From positions 1-62,459 of the forward strand of contig CBDCEG010000028.1 in the NCBI GenBank assembly GCA_965215775.1: 62,459 nt of DNA. The letters are read 5' to 3'. Every line of letters starts with the position of its first letter. Within the stretch, counting starts at the first letter, position 1. A program made the translations under genes and the position numbers. This document shows positions 35,112 through 43,642 of this stretch, one piece after another. The DNA is from CBDCEG01 sp965215775 (GTDB lineage: Bacteria > Pseudomonadota > Gammaproteobacteria > Cardiobacteriales > Ostreibacteriaceae). The notes under the pieces were generated by a model that made no database searches, was not told the DNA's origin, and worked only from the letters and a program-made list of their open reading frames with translations.

Positions 35112-35678
35112 TTACTTTTGACCTTTTGTTTTTTTAGCTTCTTCTTTCGCGTCTTCTTTTGCTTCCTTTATAAGTCTTTTTTCATACTTTTTCATTTTCC
35201 CACGAATTAAATTTCTTTTGGCTGGCGATAAGTAATCAATAAAAAGCTTACCATCTAAGTGGTCAATTTCGTGTTGAATACAAATTGCAAGCAGTCCTTC
35301 ACACTCCATTTCAAATGCTTTACCATTTTCATCAAGTGCTTTTATTGTTACAAAATCTGAGCGTTCTACATCTGCATAAATTTCAGGAACTGATAAACAA
35401 CCTTCTTCTGAAATAGTTACTTCTTCAGATTTCTTTATTATTTCTGGATTTACAAATGCTATTGGGCTTGGTTTTTCATCTTTTTTAGAGCAGTCTGTTA
35501 CAACAATCCGTAAAGGAATTCCAACCTGCACAGCAGCTAAACCAACTCCATTTGCTAGATACATTGTTTCAAACATATTAGAAACTATATTTTTCTCAAT
35601 ATCAGTAAATGGTAAAACTGGATTTGCTTTATTTCTTAGCTTTGGGTTTGGGAATCTTAGGACTTTTAAAATACTCAT
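35112..35678 (-). CDS. def: Peptide deformylase
   Basis: Removes the N-formyl group of new proteins. Motifs GVGLAAVQVG (glutamine variant of GxGLAAxQ), EEGCLSVP and QHEIDHLDG give the metal-binding Cys and two His. 188 residues with a lysine/glutamate-rich tail. Convergent with folP. Confidence 0.96.
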   Translation of the reverse strand: MSILKVLRFPNPKLRNKANPVLPFTDIEKNIVSNMFETMYLANGVGLAAVQVGIPLRIVVTDCSKKDEKPSPIAFVNPEIIKKSEEVTISEEGCLSVPEIYADVERSDFVTIKALDENGKAFEMECEGLLAICIQHEIDHLDGKLFIDYLSPAKRNLIRGKMKKYEKRLIKEAKEDAKEEAKKTKGQK

Positions 35679-35780
35679 GAAAAATAGTTATGCGGTTAGG
35701 ATAAAATTAATATTAGCAACTCATTATAAAGTTTTATAACAAATTTTGTAATATTTTTATTTCCTATAATTAAAATAAAT

Positions 35781-35811
35781 AAAAAAGGCATAGTTTCCTA
35801 CGCCTTTTTTT
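35781..35811 (-). terminator. Terminator of tsdA
   Basis: A6-GGC, an imperfect loop stem (ATAG/CTAC), GCC-T7. Placed 25 bp beyond the stop of the minus-strand cytochrome gene; symmetrical, so it could also stop def-side transcription. Confidence 0.75.
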
Positions 35812-35835
35812 AGAACTTTAAAGTTAAATAATAAT

Positions 35836-36843
35836 TTATTTTTTAACTTCTGCTTTTTTCATTTCTTCTTTCTTTGGCTCTTCTTTTTTAACTTCTTCAG
35901 TTTTTGCTTTTTCGCCTTTAATCACATTAACATCTAGACCAAATGCTTTAAAGTTACTAGCAACACTATGCTTTTCTTCTGAAATATTAGAGTTGTAATA
36001 TCCCATTTCTTCTTTAGGGAATAAGCCTTTAGCTAAATCAAATTCAGCTCTTTCTTGAGCATTGATATATAAAGCAACATCAGCAGCTTCTTGGTCTGTA
36101 AGAGTTCCACCTTGACCAAAAGGCATATTTTGTTGAATCCAAACTGCAGATTTATTAAGCTTACTCATACCAGCACCAGTGTTATATGAAAGCCAGTTTC
36201 CATCTTTATCTTTACCCCAAAGCGGTGGAAAAGTTGCCATTCCAGCACCATCTGCTCCATGACAAGATGAACATTTTGTTGTAAATAGTGTTTTACCAGT
36301 TTTGTAGTTTTCGTTAGTTGCTATTTTCTGAATTTCTGCAAATTTCTTACCACCATCAGCCCAAAATTGTGAATACTTTGGATTTACAGGCCTTTTTGCA
36401 TTCATTGTCATTGGCATTCCATCACTTAACCAAGTAACATATGCAGCCATCGCTAAACTTGCTTCAGTATCAATTATTGGTCTTTTACCATTCATACTTC
36501 TCATAAAACAATTATTTATTCTATTTTGTAGAGTTTGAATTGTACCTTCTCGTTTTGAGAATGCTGGAAAAGATGTTGCAGTTCCAACGAAAGTTCCGAT
36601 TGCATCTCTAGTTCCAACTTTTCCATCAGTTCCTGCCAAGTGACAACTTCTACAGTTTAGCTTGTTTCCAACCATATCTTTTGTAAGTTCGTGAGTATCT
36701 GTTTTATTTAGAATATCTTCGCCTAATTTAACCATTCTCCCCAATTCTCCTTCTGGATAAACTCTATCCGCCGCCAAAGAATAACTAGTTAGAGAAATTG
36801 TTGATAAAACGGCAACTAAAATTTTAAAATTTATTTTTTTCAT
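35836..36843 (-). CDS. tsdA: Diheme cytochrome c, thiosulfate dehydrogenase TsdA-like
   Basis: Periplasmic enzyme that couples two thiosulfates to tetrathionate (or the reverse). Signal peptide MKKINFKILVAVLSTISLTSYSLA; haem site 1 CRSCH near residue 64, haem site 2 CSSCHGADGAG near 193. INNCFMRSMNGK provides the cysteine that in TsdA is the distal ligand of haem 1. The ATG at 36843 is preferred: TGAGG lies at the right distance, and the frame's upstream ATG is part of that site. An extra Lys/Glu-rich C-terminal tail (about 25 residues) is unusual. Supports a sulfur-oxidising lifestyle. Confidence 0.88.
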   Translation of the reverse strand: MKKINFKILVAVLSTISLTSYSLAADRVYPEGELGRMVKLGEDILNKTDTHELTKDMVGNKLNCRSCHLAGTDGKVGTRDAIGTFVGTATSFPAFSKREGTIQTLQNRINNCFMRSMNGKRPIIDTEASLAMAAYVTWLSDGMPMTMNAKRPVNPKYSQFWADGGKKFAEIQKIATNENYKTGKTLFTTKCSSCHGADGAGMATFPPLWGKDKDGNWLSYNTGAGMSKLNKSAVWIQQNMPFGQGGTLTDQEAADVALYINAQERAEFDLAKGLFPKEEMGYYNSNISEEKHSVASNFKAFGLDVNVIKGEKAKTEEVKKEEPKKEEMKKAEVKK

Positions 36844-36921
36844 AAGTAACCTCATTTAATTTGTATTAAAATATAACAATCAGTATTATAATCCAAAAAC
36901 CATAAAACCCAAATAAATATA

Positions 36922-37620
36922 ATGAAATTAACAAGAGTAATACATAGCCAAGTAATAACAAACTCAAAAATATTATTGTCATTGGAAAAATATTTAAGTG
37001 TGTCTGATAAAAAAAAATTAGATAAGATTTCAGATAAAAGAAAAAAAATTTTCATAACCAGCAGGGCTTTACTTGCAATTTCATTAAAAGAATTAACAGG
37101 AAATTATAACTACAAACTTGGTTATAATTCTCAAGGAAAACCCTTTTTATTGAATAATAATTACTTTTTTAATATTTCACATTCAAAAGAAAGTGTGTTT
37201 CTAATTATTGCAAATTCTGAATGTGGAATTGATTGTGAGCAAATTAGAGACAGAAATTATACAAATTTAATTAAAAACTTTTTCCATCCATCAGAAATTA
37301 GAAATATTGAAAATTCAAAAAATAGTTTAGAACGATTTTGGTCTTTTTGGACAATAAAAGAAGCTATGATAAAACAGCAAGGTAACTCAGTTTTTGGCAT
37401 ACGAAAACTACCAAATATAGATTTAAAAAATAATAAAGTGATATTAGATAACAAGTTAAATAATAAGCTAAACATATCAACTTATAAAACTAACCTTTTA
37501 AATTCTAAACAAATAGTTTCAATAGTAACCCAATCAAATAATATTATTGAATTTTATAAGCATTGCTTTTTAGAAAATACAAAAACCACAATTAACCCTG
37601 ATTTACTGTTTAAAACATAA
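36922..37620 (+). CDS. 4'-phosphopantetheinyl transferase, Sfp type
   Basis: 232 residues. GIDCEQIR (magnesium-binding GIDxE), FWSFWTIKEAMIKQQG (WxxKEA) and an NISHSKE segment identify the superfamily that loads carrier proteins with phosphopantetheine. Divergent from tsdA. No polyketide or peptide synthase nearby, so it may serve the fatty-acid carrier protein or a remote cluster. Confidence 0.9.
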   Translation: MKLTRVIHSQVITNSKILLSLEKYLSVSDKKKLDKISDKRKKIFITSRALLAISLKELTGNYNYKLGYNSQGKPFLLNNNYFFNISHSKESVFLIIANSECGIDCEQIRDRNYTNLIKNFFHPSEIRNIENSKNSLERFWSFWTIKEAMIKQQGNSVFGIRKLPNIDLKNNKVILDNKLNNKLNISTYKTNLLNSKQIVSIVTQSNNIIEFYKHCFLENTKTTINPDLLFKT

Positions 37621-37653
37621 CCTTAAAAAATATTTTATAACATTTTTTAAGGT
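37620..37653. terminator. AT-rich hairpin after the transferase gene
   Basis: Perfect 12-bp stem (ACCTTAAAAAAT and complement) with a 10-base loop, starting at the last base of the stop codon. No clean T run follows on the plus strand, so terminator function is moderate. Confidence 0.5.
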
Positions 37654-38087
37654 AATATTGTGAGTTTAAACTATCTCTATTAGTTAATTGTTATTGTTCT
37701 GCGTATTTATTTATAAACTCATCATCCAAAGTTACTTTACCTAAATGTTTTATTTTATTTAGTTCAATTTCTCTATTTTGCTCATTTCCTTTTGAGTTTT
37801 TCCAATAAACCATAAAAGTTATATCTTTATCAACAAGATCATCTCTTTTAAAATCAACTGTTTCTAGCTTTGGAAAGGAACTAAGAGCTGAAAAATCTGT
37901 TATATTATTATCACTTAAACCCAATATTTCTAATTTAACTAAATTCTTAAGTGCTGTAATATCTGTTATTTTATTTTCACCAAGATACAGAACCTCTAAG
38001 TTAGACAATCTATTAAATGCTGAAATATCAGCTATATTATTTTCACTACCTGGTTTCTAAACCGAAGTGCAACTAAATTTTATTTTT

Positions 38088-38143
38088 AGGTTTTAATTTG
38101 GAACTAGTTATTTTTAGGTTTTAATTTGGAACTAGTTATTTTT
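38088..38143. repeat. 28-bp tandem duplication in the IS30 leader
   Basis: Two perfect copies of a unit that begins AGGTTTTAATTTGGAACTAG (38088-38115 and 38116-38143). The other IS30 copies have one. Confidence 0.97.
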
Positions 38144-38170
38144 ATTTTTATTAACTAAGATAATAACATT

Positions 38171-39133
38171 ATGAAAAAATACACACAATTAACCAGAACT
38201 GATATGACAAAAATTGAAACATTGCTTGAGGAGAATTATAATCCTTGTGAAATAGCGATAAAACTAGGCAAAAATAAGACTACAATATACCGCTGCATAA
38301 AAAATAATAAAAACGCAGAAACCTTTGTTGGTGAAGAGGCATGGGAGAAAGTTTCCAAGAGGAAATCTATTGCAAATAAGCATGTTAGGATATTACCTGA
38401 TAGTATTTTAGAGAAATATATTTTGATAAAAATAGAGCAACATTGGTCGCCAGAACAAATTTCTGGAAAGTGGCGAGAGGAGGCGCAAGAATCGATTTGC
38501 CACGAGACTATTTATCAATTTGTTTATAAGTATCACCCAAAATTAGTTAAGATGTATTTTAGAAGAAAAGGTAAGAAATATCAACATGATAGAAAAGAAA
38601 AATATCAAATAAAAGATCGTAGAATGATTGATGAAAGACCGCAAAATATTGAGCTTAGAGAAGAAGTTGGACATTGGGAAGGAGACACAATTGTCGGTAA
38701 AAATCACCAAGGCGCGATAGTTACAAATGTTGAAAGAAAAAGTGGTAAATTAATAGCTTCCAAAGTGAAAAAATCAACCGCAAAAGCTATTTTAGAAGCT
38801 ACAGTTAAAGATTTCAAGGACTTACCAAATGAGTTACGAATAAGCATGACATACGATAATGGCAAAGAGTTTTCTTTACACCAAGAGATTGAAAAACAAG
38901 TAAAAATGAATGTTTATTTTGCACACGCTTACTCACCTTGGGAAAGAGGAACTAATGAAAATACCAACGGTTTGCTCCGAGAATTTATCCCCAAAGGCAC
39001 TGATTTTAATAATGTTTCTGATGAAGACCTTGCTTATTTTGTAGAACTTATTAATAATAGACCACGAAAACGACTAGGATTTAAAACCCCAAATGAAGTC
39101 TTTCAAGCTGAACTTGAAAAGTTGCACTTGTAG
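38171..39133 (+). CDS. IS30-family transposase, copy 4
   Basis: Intact 320-residue DDE transposase of the second sublineage (YQHDRKEK, EDLAYF); private change LREEVGHW for LRKEVGHW, next to the first catalytic aspartate segment. Confidence 0.97.
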   Translation: MKKYTQLTRTDMTKIETLLEENYNPCEIAIKLGKNKTTIYRCIKNNKNAETFVGEEAWEKVSKRKSIANKHVRILPDSILEKYILIKIEQHWSPEQISGKWREEAQESICHETIYQFVYKYHPKLVKMYFRRKGKKYQHDRKEKYQIKDRRMIDERPQNIELREEVGHWEGDTIVGKNHQGAIVTNVERKSGKLIASKVKKSTAKAILEATVKDFKDLPNELRISMTYDNGKEFSLHQEIEKQVKMNVYFAHAYSPWERGTNENTNGLLREFIPKGTDFNNVSDEDLAYFVELINNRPRKRLGFKTPNEVFQAELEKLHL

Positions 39134-39654
39134 GTAGAATCTAGCCTACAATCTAAATATCTTAAGCTGAGTAAATTTTCAAACATTGGAATTTTAGTTA
39201 TTTGATTGTTTTTAAGACTTAGCCAATCTAACTTAACTAAACTCTTTAGTGTAGTGAAATCAGTTATTTCATTCTCTTCAAGGGACAAATACTCTAATTT
39301 ACCCAAATCCTTAAGTGCTGAAATATCAGTTACTTTATTATTGTTAAGGTTTAAGTACTTTAAACTAATTAAGCTATTAAGAGCTGTAATATCTGTTATA
39401 TTATTACTGTTAAGGCTTAAACTCATTACATTAGTTAAGCTATTAAATGATGAAATGTCGGTTATATTGTTATTACTAAGAAACAAAGTATCTAGTTTAA
39501 TTAAACTCTTAAGTGCTGAAACATCTTCTATTTCATTATCATAAAGACTCAAATTCTGCAAATTTACTAGACCCTTAAGTGCTGAAACATCTTCTATTTT
39601 ATTGTTACTAAGAGACAATTTATCTAACAGAACTAAATTCTTAAGTACGGAAAC

Positions 39655-39786
39655 ATCAGTTATTTTATTACTACTAACATCTAAGTTATTTAACTTTACT
39701 AATTCTTTAAGTGCTGAAACATCAGTTATTTTATTACTACTAACATCTAAGTTATTTAACTTTACTAATTCTTTAAGTGCTGAAAC
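39655..39786. repeat. 66-bp perfect tandem repeat in the LRR gene
   Basis: Two adjacent identical 66-bp units (39655-39720, 39721-39786) encode two identical 22-residue leucine-rich repeats. Perfect identity at DNA level points to a recent duplication; neighbouring repeats have diverged. Confidence 0.95.
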
Positions 39787-40166
39787 ATCAGTTATTTCAT
39801 TAATATAAAGTAATATTTTCTCTAATTTAACTAAGCCCTTAAGTGGGGTAATATCAGTTACTTCATTATTAGTTAGTTCTAAACTTTTCAGAGATTTTAA
39901 GTTTTGAATTCCTTCTATTGAGCTAATATCTCCACCTATAAAAGTCAATTTTGTGATTTTAGAAACATCAGAATAAATAATATCTCCTTTTGGTTTTTTA
40001 ATTTTCTCACGAATCGCTTCTTCAAAGTTTTTATCAGGGAAATGAATAACATCATTTGGTTGCATTTCTTTTTCAGCTGAGCAGCTAAGCGTTAGCATAA
40101 TTAGTAAAAGCCCTATTATTTTCATTATCATATTTTGTTTTTTCATAGTTTCCTCTTTGGTAGTTA

Positions 40167-40198
40167 TTTTTTACACTCTTATTTAAGTTCTAACAAAG
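40167..40198. repeat. 32-bp copy of the rlmD 3' end
   Basis: Identical to 20581-20612, which covers the last codons and stop of rlmD and bases beyond it. It lies 20 bp upstream of the LRR gene. Across the IS3 element the match continues by two more bases (CC at 41467-41468), so the copy predates the IS3 insertion. Confidence 0.9.
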
Positions 40199-40262
40199 TG
40201 AAGTGGTTCAGTTTTATGGGACAGATTTTTAGCCTATAATACACTTTTAAGAGGAAAAAATT

Positions 40263-40568
40263 ATGTCAAAAATTAACAAACAAAGAAAAACTTGGACTGT
40301 AGAGCAAAAGCTTGATTATGCAAAGCTTATGGTGCATGAAAATTATACAAATAGTCAAATTCAAGAAATTTCTGGTGCAGGAAAATCAGCTGTTGCGCGT
40401 TGGAAAAAACAATATATTGACGAATTAGGTGGGAAAACTCCAGATGGCAAAAGAGCGTTGACAGCTCAGCAGCAGGAGATTCAAGACCTTAGGAAACAGC
40501 TTTGGAGGGCTAAAAGAGACAATGAAATTTTAAAAAAGGCTGCTGCCATTTTTATTCAAAAAAACTAA
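40263..40568 (+). CDS. IS3-family transposase, OrfA
   Basis: 101 residues: an N-terminal helix-turn-helix (NSQIQEISGAGKSAVARWKKQY) and a C-terminal leucine zipper-like helix (IQDLRKQLWRAKRDNEILKKAAAIF). GAGG precedes the ATG. Ends in the slippery run used to reach OrfB. Confidence 0.94.
   Translation: MSKINKQRKTWTVEQKLDYAKLMVHENYTNSQIQEISGAGKSAVARWKKQYIDELGGKTPDGKRALTAQQQEIQDLRKQLWRAKRDNEILKKAAAIFIQKN
40559..40565 (+). promoter_or_regulatory. -1 ribosomal frameshift site A-AAA-AAC
   Basis: A canonical slippery heptamer in the OrfA frame, directly before its TAA. Slipping one base back opens the OrfB frame (CTA AAA ACT GAA ...) with no stop, giving an OrfAB fusion as in other IS3 elements. 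Confidence 0.8.
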
Positions 40569-40582
40569 AAACTGAAGTTATT

Positions 40583-41434
40583 ATGAAAATAAAAATGGCA
40601 AATAAAAATTACTCAATAACTGAATTATGCACTGCTTATGGGGTTCCTAAAAATACATTTTATAAAAAGACTAACACTAGGAAAATTAATAGAAAATCTT
40701 CTGAAATAATATCTTTATTAAAGAAAATTTCTATAGAAACAAAACACAGTTATGGGAAAAGAAGAATGCAAAAAGAACTCCAACTTTACGGTATTAAGAT
40801 TGGTATTTTTAAAGTAGCTTCATTGATGAAACTTGCTAATATTCAAGCAATTACACCAAGAAAAAAACACTATTACCCCAAAGAACGAGTGTCTAAAATT
40901 ATTTCTGATAATATTTTAAATAGAGAATTTAATCAAAAAACACCAAATACACATTGGGTTGGCGATATAACTTATATCCGAAATCATCAAGGCTGGAGCT
41001 ATTTAGCGACGGTTCTTGACCTTGCAACAAAAGAAATTGTGGGCTGGAGTTTGTCGCAAAAACCGAATGCAAAACTTGCAAAAAAAGCACTTCAAAACGC
41101 AATTAGAAGAAAACATCCAGATACAAGCAAATTATTATTTCACTCAGATCGTGGCGTGCAATATACGTCTAATTTATTTGTTGATTTTTGTGTAAATTTG
41201 CATATAACAAAGAGTGTTAGCAGAAAAGGAAACTGTTGGGATAATGCTGTAATGGAAAGGTTTTTTAGGAGTCTAAAGTCTGAAAGATTAAATTATTTAA
41301 GTTTTAAAAGTCATCAAGAAGTTACTGAAGAAGTAGATAGTTATATATATTTTTATAATTATAAGAGGTTAAATTCCGCAATAAATTACATGACACCAAA
41401 TGAAAAATTTAATAGAATGATAAATGTCGCTTAA
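40583..41434 (+). CDS. IS3-family transposase, OrfB
   Basis: 283 residues with the rve integrase core: WVGDITYIRN (first D), LLFHSDRGVQYTS (second D) and SVSRKGNCWDNAVMERFFRSLKSE (E), the DDE triad of IS3. Frame intact; normally made as an OrfAB fusion by the frameshift just upstream. Confidence 0.97.
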   Translation: MKIKMANKNYSITELCTAYGVPKNTFYKKTNTRKINRKSSEIISLLKKISIETKHSYGKRRMQKELQLYGIKIGIFKVASLMKLANIQAITPRKKHYYPKERVSKIISDNILNREFNQKTPNTHWVGDITYIRNHQGWSYLATVLDLATKEIVGWSLSQKPNAKLAKKALQNAIRRKHPDTSKLLFHSDRGVQYTSNLFVDFCVNLHITKSVSRKGNCWDNAVMERFFRSLKSERLNYLSFKSHQEVTEEVDSYIYFYNYKRLNSAINYMTPNEKFNRMINVA

Positions 41435-41555
41435 AAAGTGTTCCATAAAATTAGACCATTACAAAGCCTAAAAACTAACATTCAGACACAATTAAGTGAA
41501 GGATCCCAAAATAGTTAAATTAGCACAGCACTTTTGTAGGTGGCTGAAAATACAA

Positions 41556-41589
41556 AAAACCACCTAAATCAAATAACTTAAGTGGTTTT
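41556..41589 (-). terminator. Terminator of grxD
   Basis: AAAACCAC / GTGGTTTT stem around 18 bases, with a T6 run on the minus strand, 37 bp after the grxD stop. The CCACCTA part could instead pair with TAGGTGG at 41537-41543, giving an alternative fold. Confidence 0.7.
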
Positions 41590-41625
41590 CATTTATTGCT
41601 TACTTTCTACTTCAATATTCTTACT

Positions 41626-41973
41626 TTATTCTTCCTCTGACCATTCAACTTTTGCCATAATTTTGGATAACTCACCTTCTTCATTTAGCTCTTCTAAAAT
41701 ATCACAGCCACCAACTAATTCGCCATTAACAAACAATTGTGGGAATGTTGGCCACTCCGAAACTTTGACCATATTAGCTCTAATTTCAGGTTCTTCCAAA
41801 ATATTAATATAAGCAAATGGAACATCTATTTCGCTTAATATTTTCACAACTTTTCCAGAAAAACCACATTGTGGAAATTGTGGTGTTCCTTTCATATAAA
41901 GTAATGCTGGATAGTTTTCTATTTGCTGTCTAATTTCTTCTAAAACATCATTTATTCTATTTTCTTCTTTCAT
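41626..41973 (-). CDS. grxD: Monothiol glutaredoxin, Grx4 type
   Basis: 115 residues with the CGFS active site (PQFPQCGFSGKVVKIL, near residues 32-47), and glutathione-binding WPTFPQLFVNGELVGGCDI. Carries or delivers iron-sulfur clusters. Length as usual for this type (E. coli 115). Confidence 0.97.
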   Translation of the reverse strand: MKEENRINDVLEEIRQQIENYPALLYMKGTPQFPQCGFSGKVVKILSEIDVPFAYINILEEPEIRANMVKVSEWPTFPQLFVNGELVGGCDILEELNEEGELSKIMAKVEWSEEE

Positions 41974-42032
41974 TTGTAACCTCTAATTAGCTTAATTTGT
42001 TTAATTTATTAGTATTTATATTCAGGTTGGAT

Positions 42033-43187
42033 TTATTTCCGAATTTCAAAAAATGCCCATTCAATCCATTCTAAAAGCACCTTCACATCATCTTGTTCAA
42101 TAGTTGGTCCACACCAAATTCTCATACCAGCTGGGGCTACTTTATAAGCATTAAAATCATAACCTGCATTTTCTTTCTCTAAAAGAACACAAAGTTTTTT
42201 AATCATAGCTTTTTGCTCATCACCTGCAAGAGCTACAAACTTAGGCTCAGTAACGATTAAGCAAACAGAAGTATTTGATCTAAAGCTTTCATCTTTTGCC
42301 AAAAAATCAACCCAATCAGTTTTAGAAACCCAATCAGATATAACTTTTAGATTATTATCACTTCTTTGCATTGAAGCTTTTAAGCCACCAATAGATTTAA
42401 TCCAGTTCATTGAATCCAAAACATCTTCTGCACAAATAAGTGATGGAGTGTTTATTGTCGCACCTTGAAATAAAGCTTCATTTAGTTTTGAGTCTTTGGT
42501 CATTCTAAATATTTTTGGCATTGCCCAAGGTGGATTGTAACTTTCTAATCTAGCAACCGCTCGTGGAGACAATGCTATCATTCCATGTCCGCCTTCACTT
42601 CCCAGCGATTTCTGCCAAGACCAAGTTGTAACATCTAACTTACTAAAATCAATATCTTGTGCAAATACAGCTGAGGTTGCATCACAAATTGTAAGCCCTT
42701 CTCTATCACTTGCTATCCAGTTTAGATTTGGAACTTTAACACCAGAAGTTGTTCCATTATAAACAAACACACAATCATTATTTTTATCATAATTGCTAAA
42801 ATCTGAAATTTGCCCATAATCTGCACAGTATTGATTATTATCTAATTGTAACTGTTCAACAATATCTGCCAGCCAAGTTTTTGAGAATGATTCCCAAGCA
42901 TAAACATCAACTTTCTTAGAACCAAGTAATGACCACATTGCCATTTCCATCGCGCCAGTATCAGAAGCTGGAACAATTCCAACAAAATAATCTTTTGGAA
43001 TTCCAAGAACTTCTTTTGAAGTATCAATAACTTGTTTTAATTTTTGCTTACCAATTACAGAACGGTGAGACCTACCAATTGCGGCATTTGATAGATTATC
43101 AAATTTCCAGTTTGGTCGTTTTGCACAAGGACCAGAAGAAAAACTTAGATTATTTGGTTTTTTAATCGGTTTCTGTATCATTTTCAC
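42033..43187 (-). CDS. serC: Phosphoserine aminotransferase (alternative SerC type)
   Basis: PLP enzyme of serine synthesis. 384 residues; FSSGPCAKRP at the start, GRSHRS, and TWSWQKSLGSEGGHG with the cofactor-binding lysine. The pattern fits the SerC subfamily known from alphaproteobacteria and methanogens rather than E. coli SerC. Complete. Confidence 0.9.
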   Translation of the reverse strand: MKMIQKPIKKPNNLSFSSGPCAKRPNWKFDNLSNAAIGRSHRSVIGKQKLKQVIDTSKEVLGIPKDYFVGIVPASDTGAMEMAMWSLLGSKKVDVYAWESFSKTWLADIVEQLQLDNNQYCADYGQISDFSNYDKNNDCVFVYNGTTSGVKVPNLNWIASDREGLTICDATSAVFAQDIDFSKLDVTTWSWQKSLGSEGGHGMIALSPRAVARLESYNPPWAMPKIFRMTKDSKLNEALFQGATINTPSLICAEDVLDSMNWIKSIGGLKASMQRSDNNLKVISDWVSKTDWVDFLAKDESFRSNTSVCLIVTEPKFVALAGDEQKAMIKKLCVLLEKENAGYDFNAYKVAPAGMRIWCGPTIEQDDVKVLLEWIEWAFFEIRK

Positions 43188-43332
43188 TCTCCAATTTAAA
43201 TTAAATTACTATTTTTAACCCAAAGGTTACTTAGAATTTACTTATACACCATTCTATCAGCTAGTAATTATTGTGCATTATAAATTTTTATAATAAAACC
43301 AAAAAATAATTTATTGACAAAAAAAATCCTTT

Positions 43333-43407
43333 TAAGTGAGAGGCAGTATCGTTTACTATTAGTAAGCTAAATTGAGATCTTTGAAAGTTAACTTTTAAGC
43401 TCACTTA
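43333..43407. other. Possible structured RNA in the 455-bp gap 43188-43642
   Basis: TAAGTGAG (43333-43340) pairs with CTCACTTA (43400-43407). Inside lie a 7-bp hairpin with a 3-base loop (43351-43367) and a small AAAGTT/AACTTT palindrome. A TTGACA stands at 43314-43319, but no matching -10 was found. The remaining gap holds no ORF with a ribosome site; only the HhH-gene terminator at its right end is clear. Confidence 0.3.
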
Positions 43408-43596
43408 TATACTTGTACTTTCCTATTCTATTTATTGTATAAAAAATTAAAATTGTAAATAACTATATGATTAATCTAGACACTATTGAGTAAAAGCCTA
43501 CTATTTGAATTATTCTAGTTTATTTTAATTCACATATTTATTCATATAATAAATACAAAATTGTATGTTATCTTTATAACTAAAGCATTGTATGTA

Positions 43597-43625
43597 AAAA
43601 CACCTAGTCTAAATGCTAAACTAGG
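43597..43625 (-). terminator. Terminator of the ribosomal/HhH operon
   Basis: CCTAGT / ACTAGG stem (43603-43608, 43620-43625) with an 11-base loop, followed on the minus strand by TGTTTTT. 17 bp past the HhH stop. Confidence 0.65.
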
Positions 43626-43642
43626 CTATAGTTTAAATAAAT

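Larger units (their letters stand above)
38049..39145 (+). mobile_element. IS30-family element, copy 4 (with leader duplication)
   Basis: Same ends; 1,097 bp because 28 bp are duplicated in the leader. Target duplication CTA at 38046-38048 and 39146-39148. Antisense to the LRR gene. Confidence 0.95.
37691..40146 (-). pseudogene. Leucine-rich-repeat lipoprotein gene, split by IS30 copy 4
   Basis: The 5' part (39146-40146) has a lipoprotein-like signal (LLIMLTLSC) and a long run of 22-residue internalin-type repeats (NxITDVSALKxLVKLxxLxLSx). The 3' part (37691-38048) continues the repeats and ends in a short non-repeat domain (SKGNEQNREIELNKIKHLG...). Removing the element and one CTA copy joins them in frame as YLDC-SENNIADIS, giving about 451 residues with roughly 15 repeats. 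Now the frame ends in element sequence (LDSTYKCNFSSSA). The intact protein would be a surface recognition or adhesion protein by analogy; function not proven. Confidence 0.93.
40199..41463 (+). mobile_element. IS3-family element, intact
   Basis: 1,265 bp. Ends begin TGAAGTGGTTCAGTTTTATGG and (complement) TGTAATGGTCTAATTTTATGG. A 3-bp target duplication AAG lies at 40196-40198 and 41464-41466. Carries orfA and orfB joined by a likely -1 frameshift. Confidence 0.9.

Noticed and set aside
39206..39808. Two plus-strand frames with repeated LLLL patterns
   Set aside because: They are the antisense reading of the leucine-rich repeats of the minus-strand lipoprotein gene.
43314..43342. TTGACA as promoter of a small RNA
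   Set aside because: At 16-18 bp spacing the -10 position reads GTGAGA or TGAGAG, which is not promoter-like.
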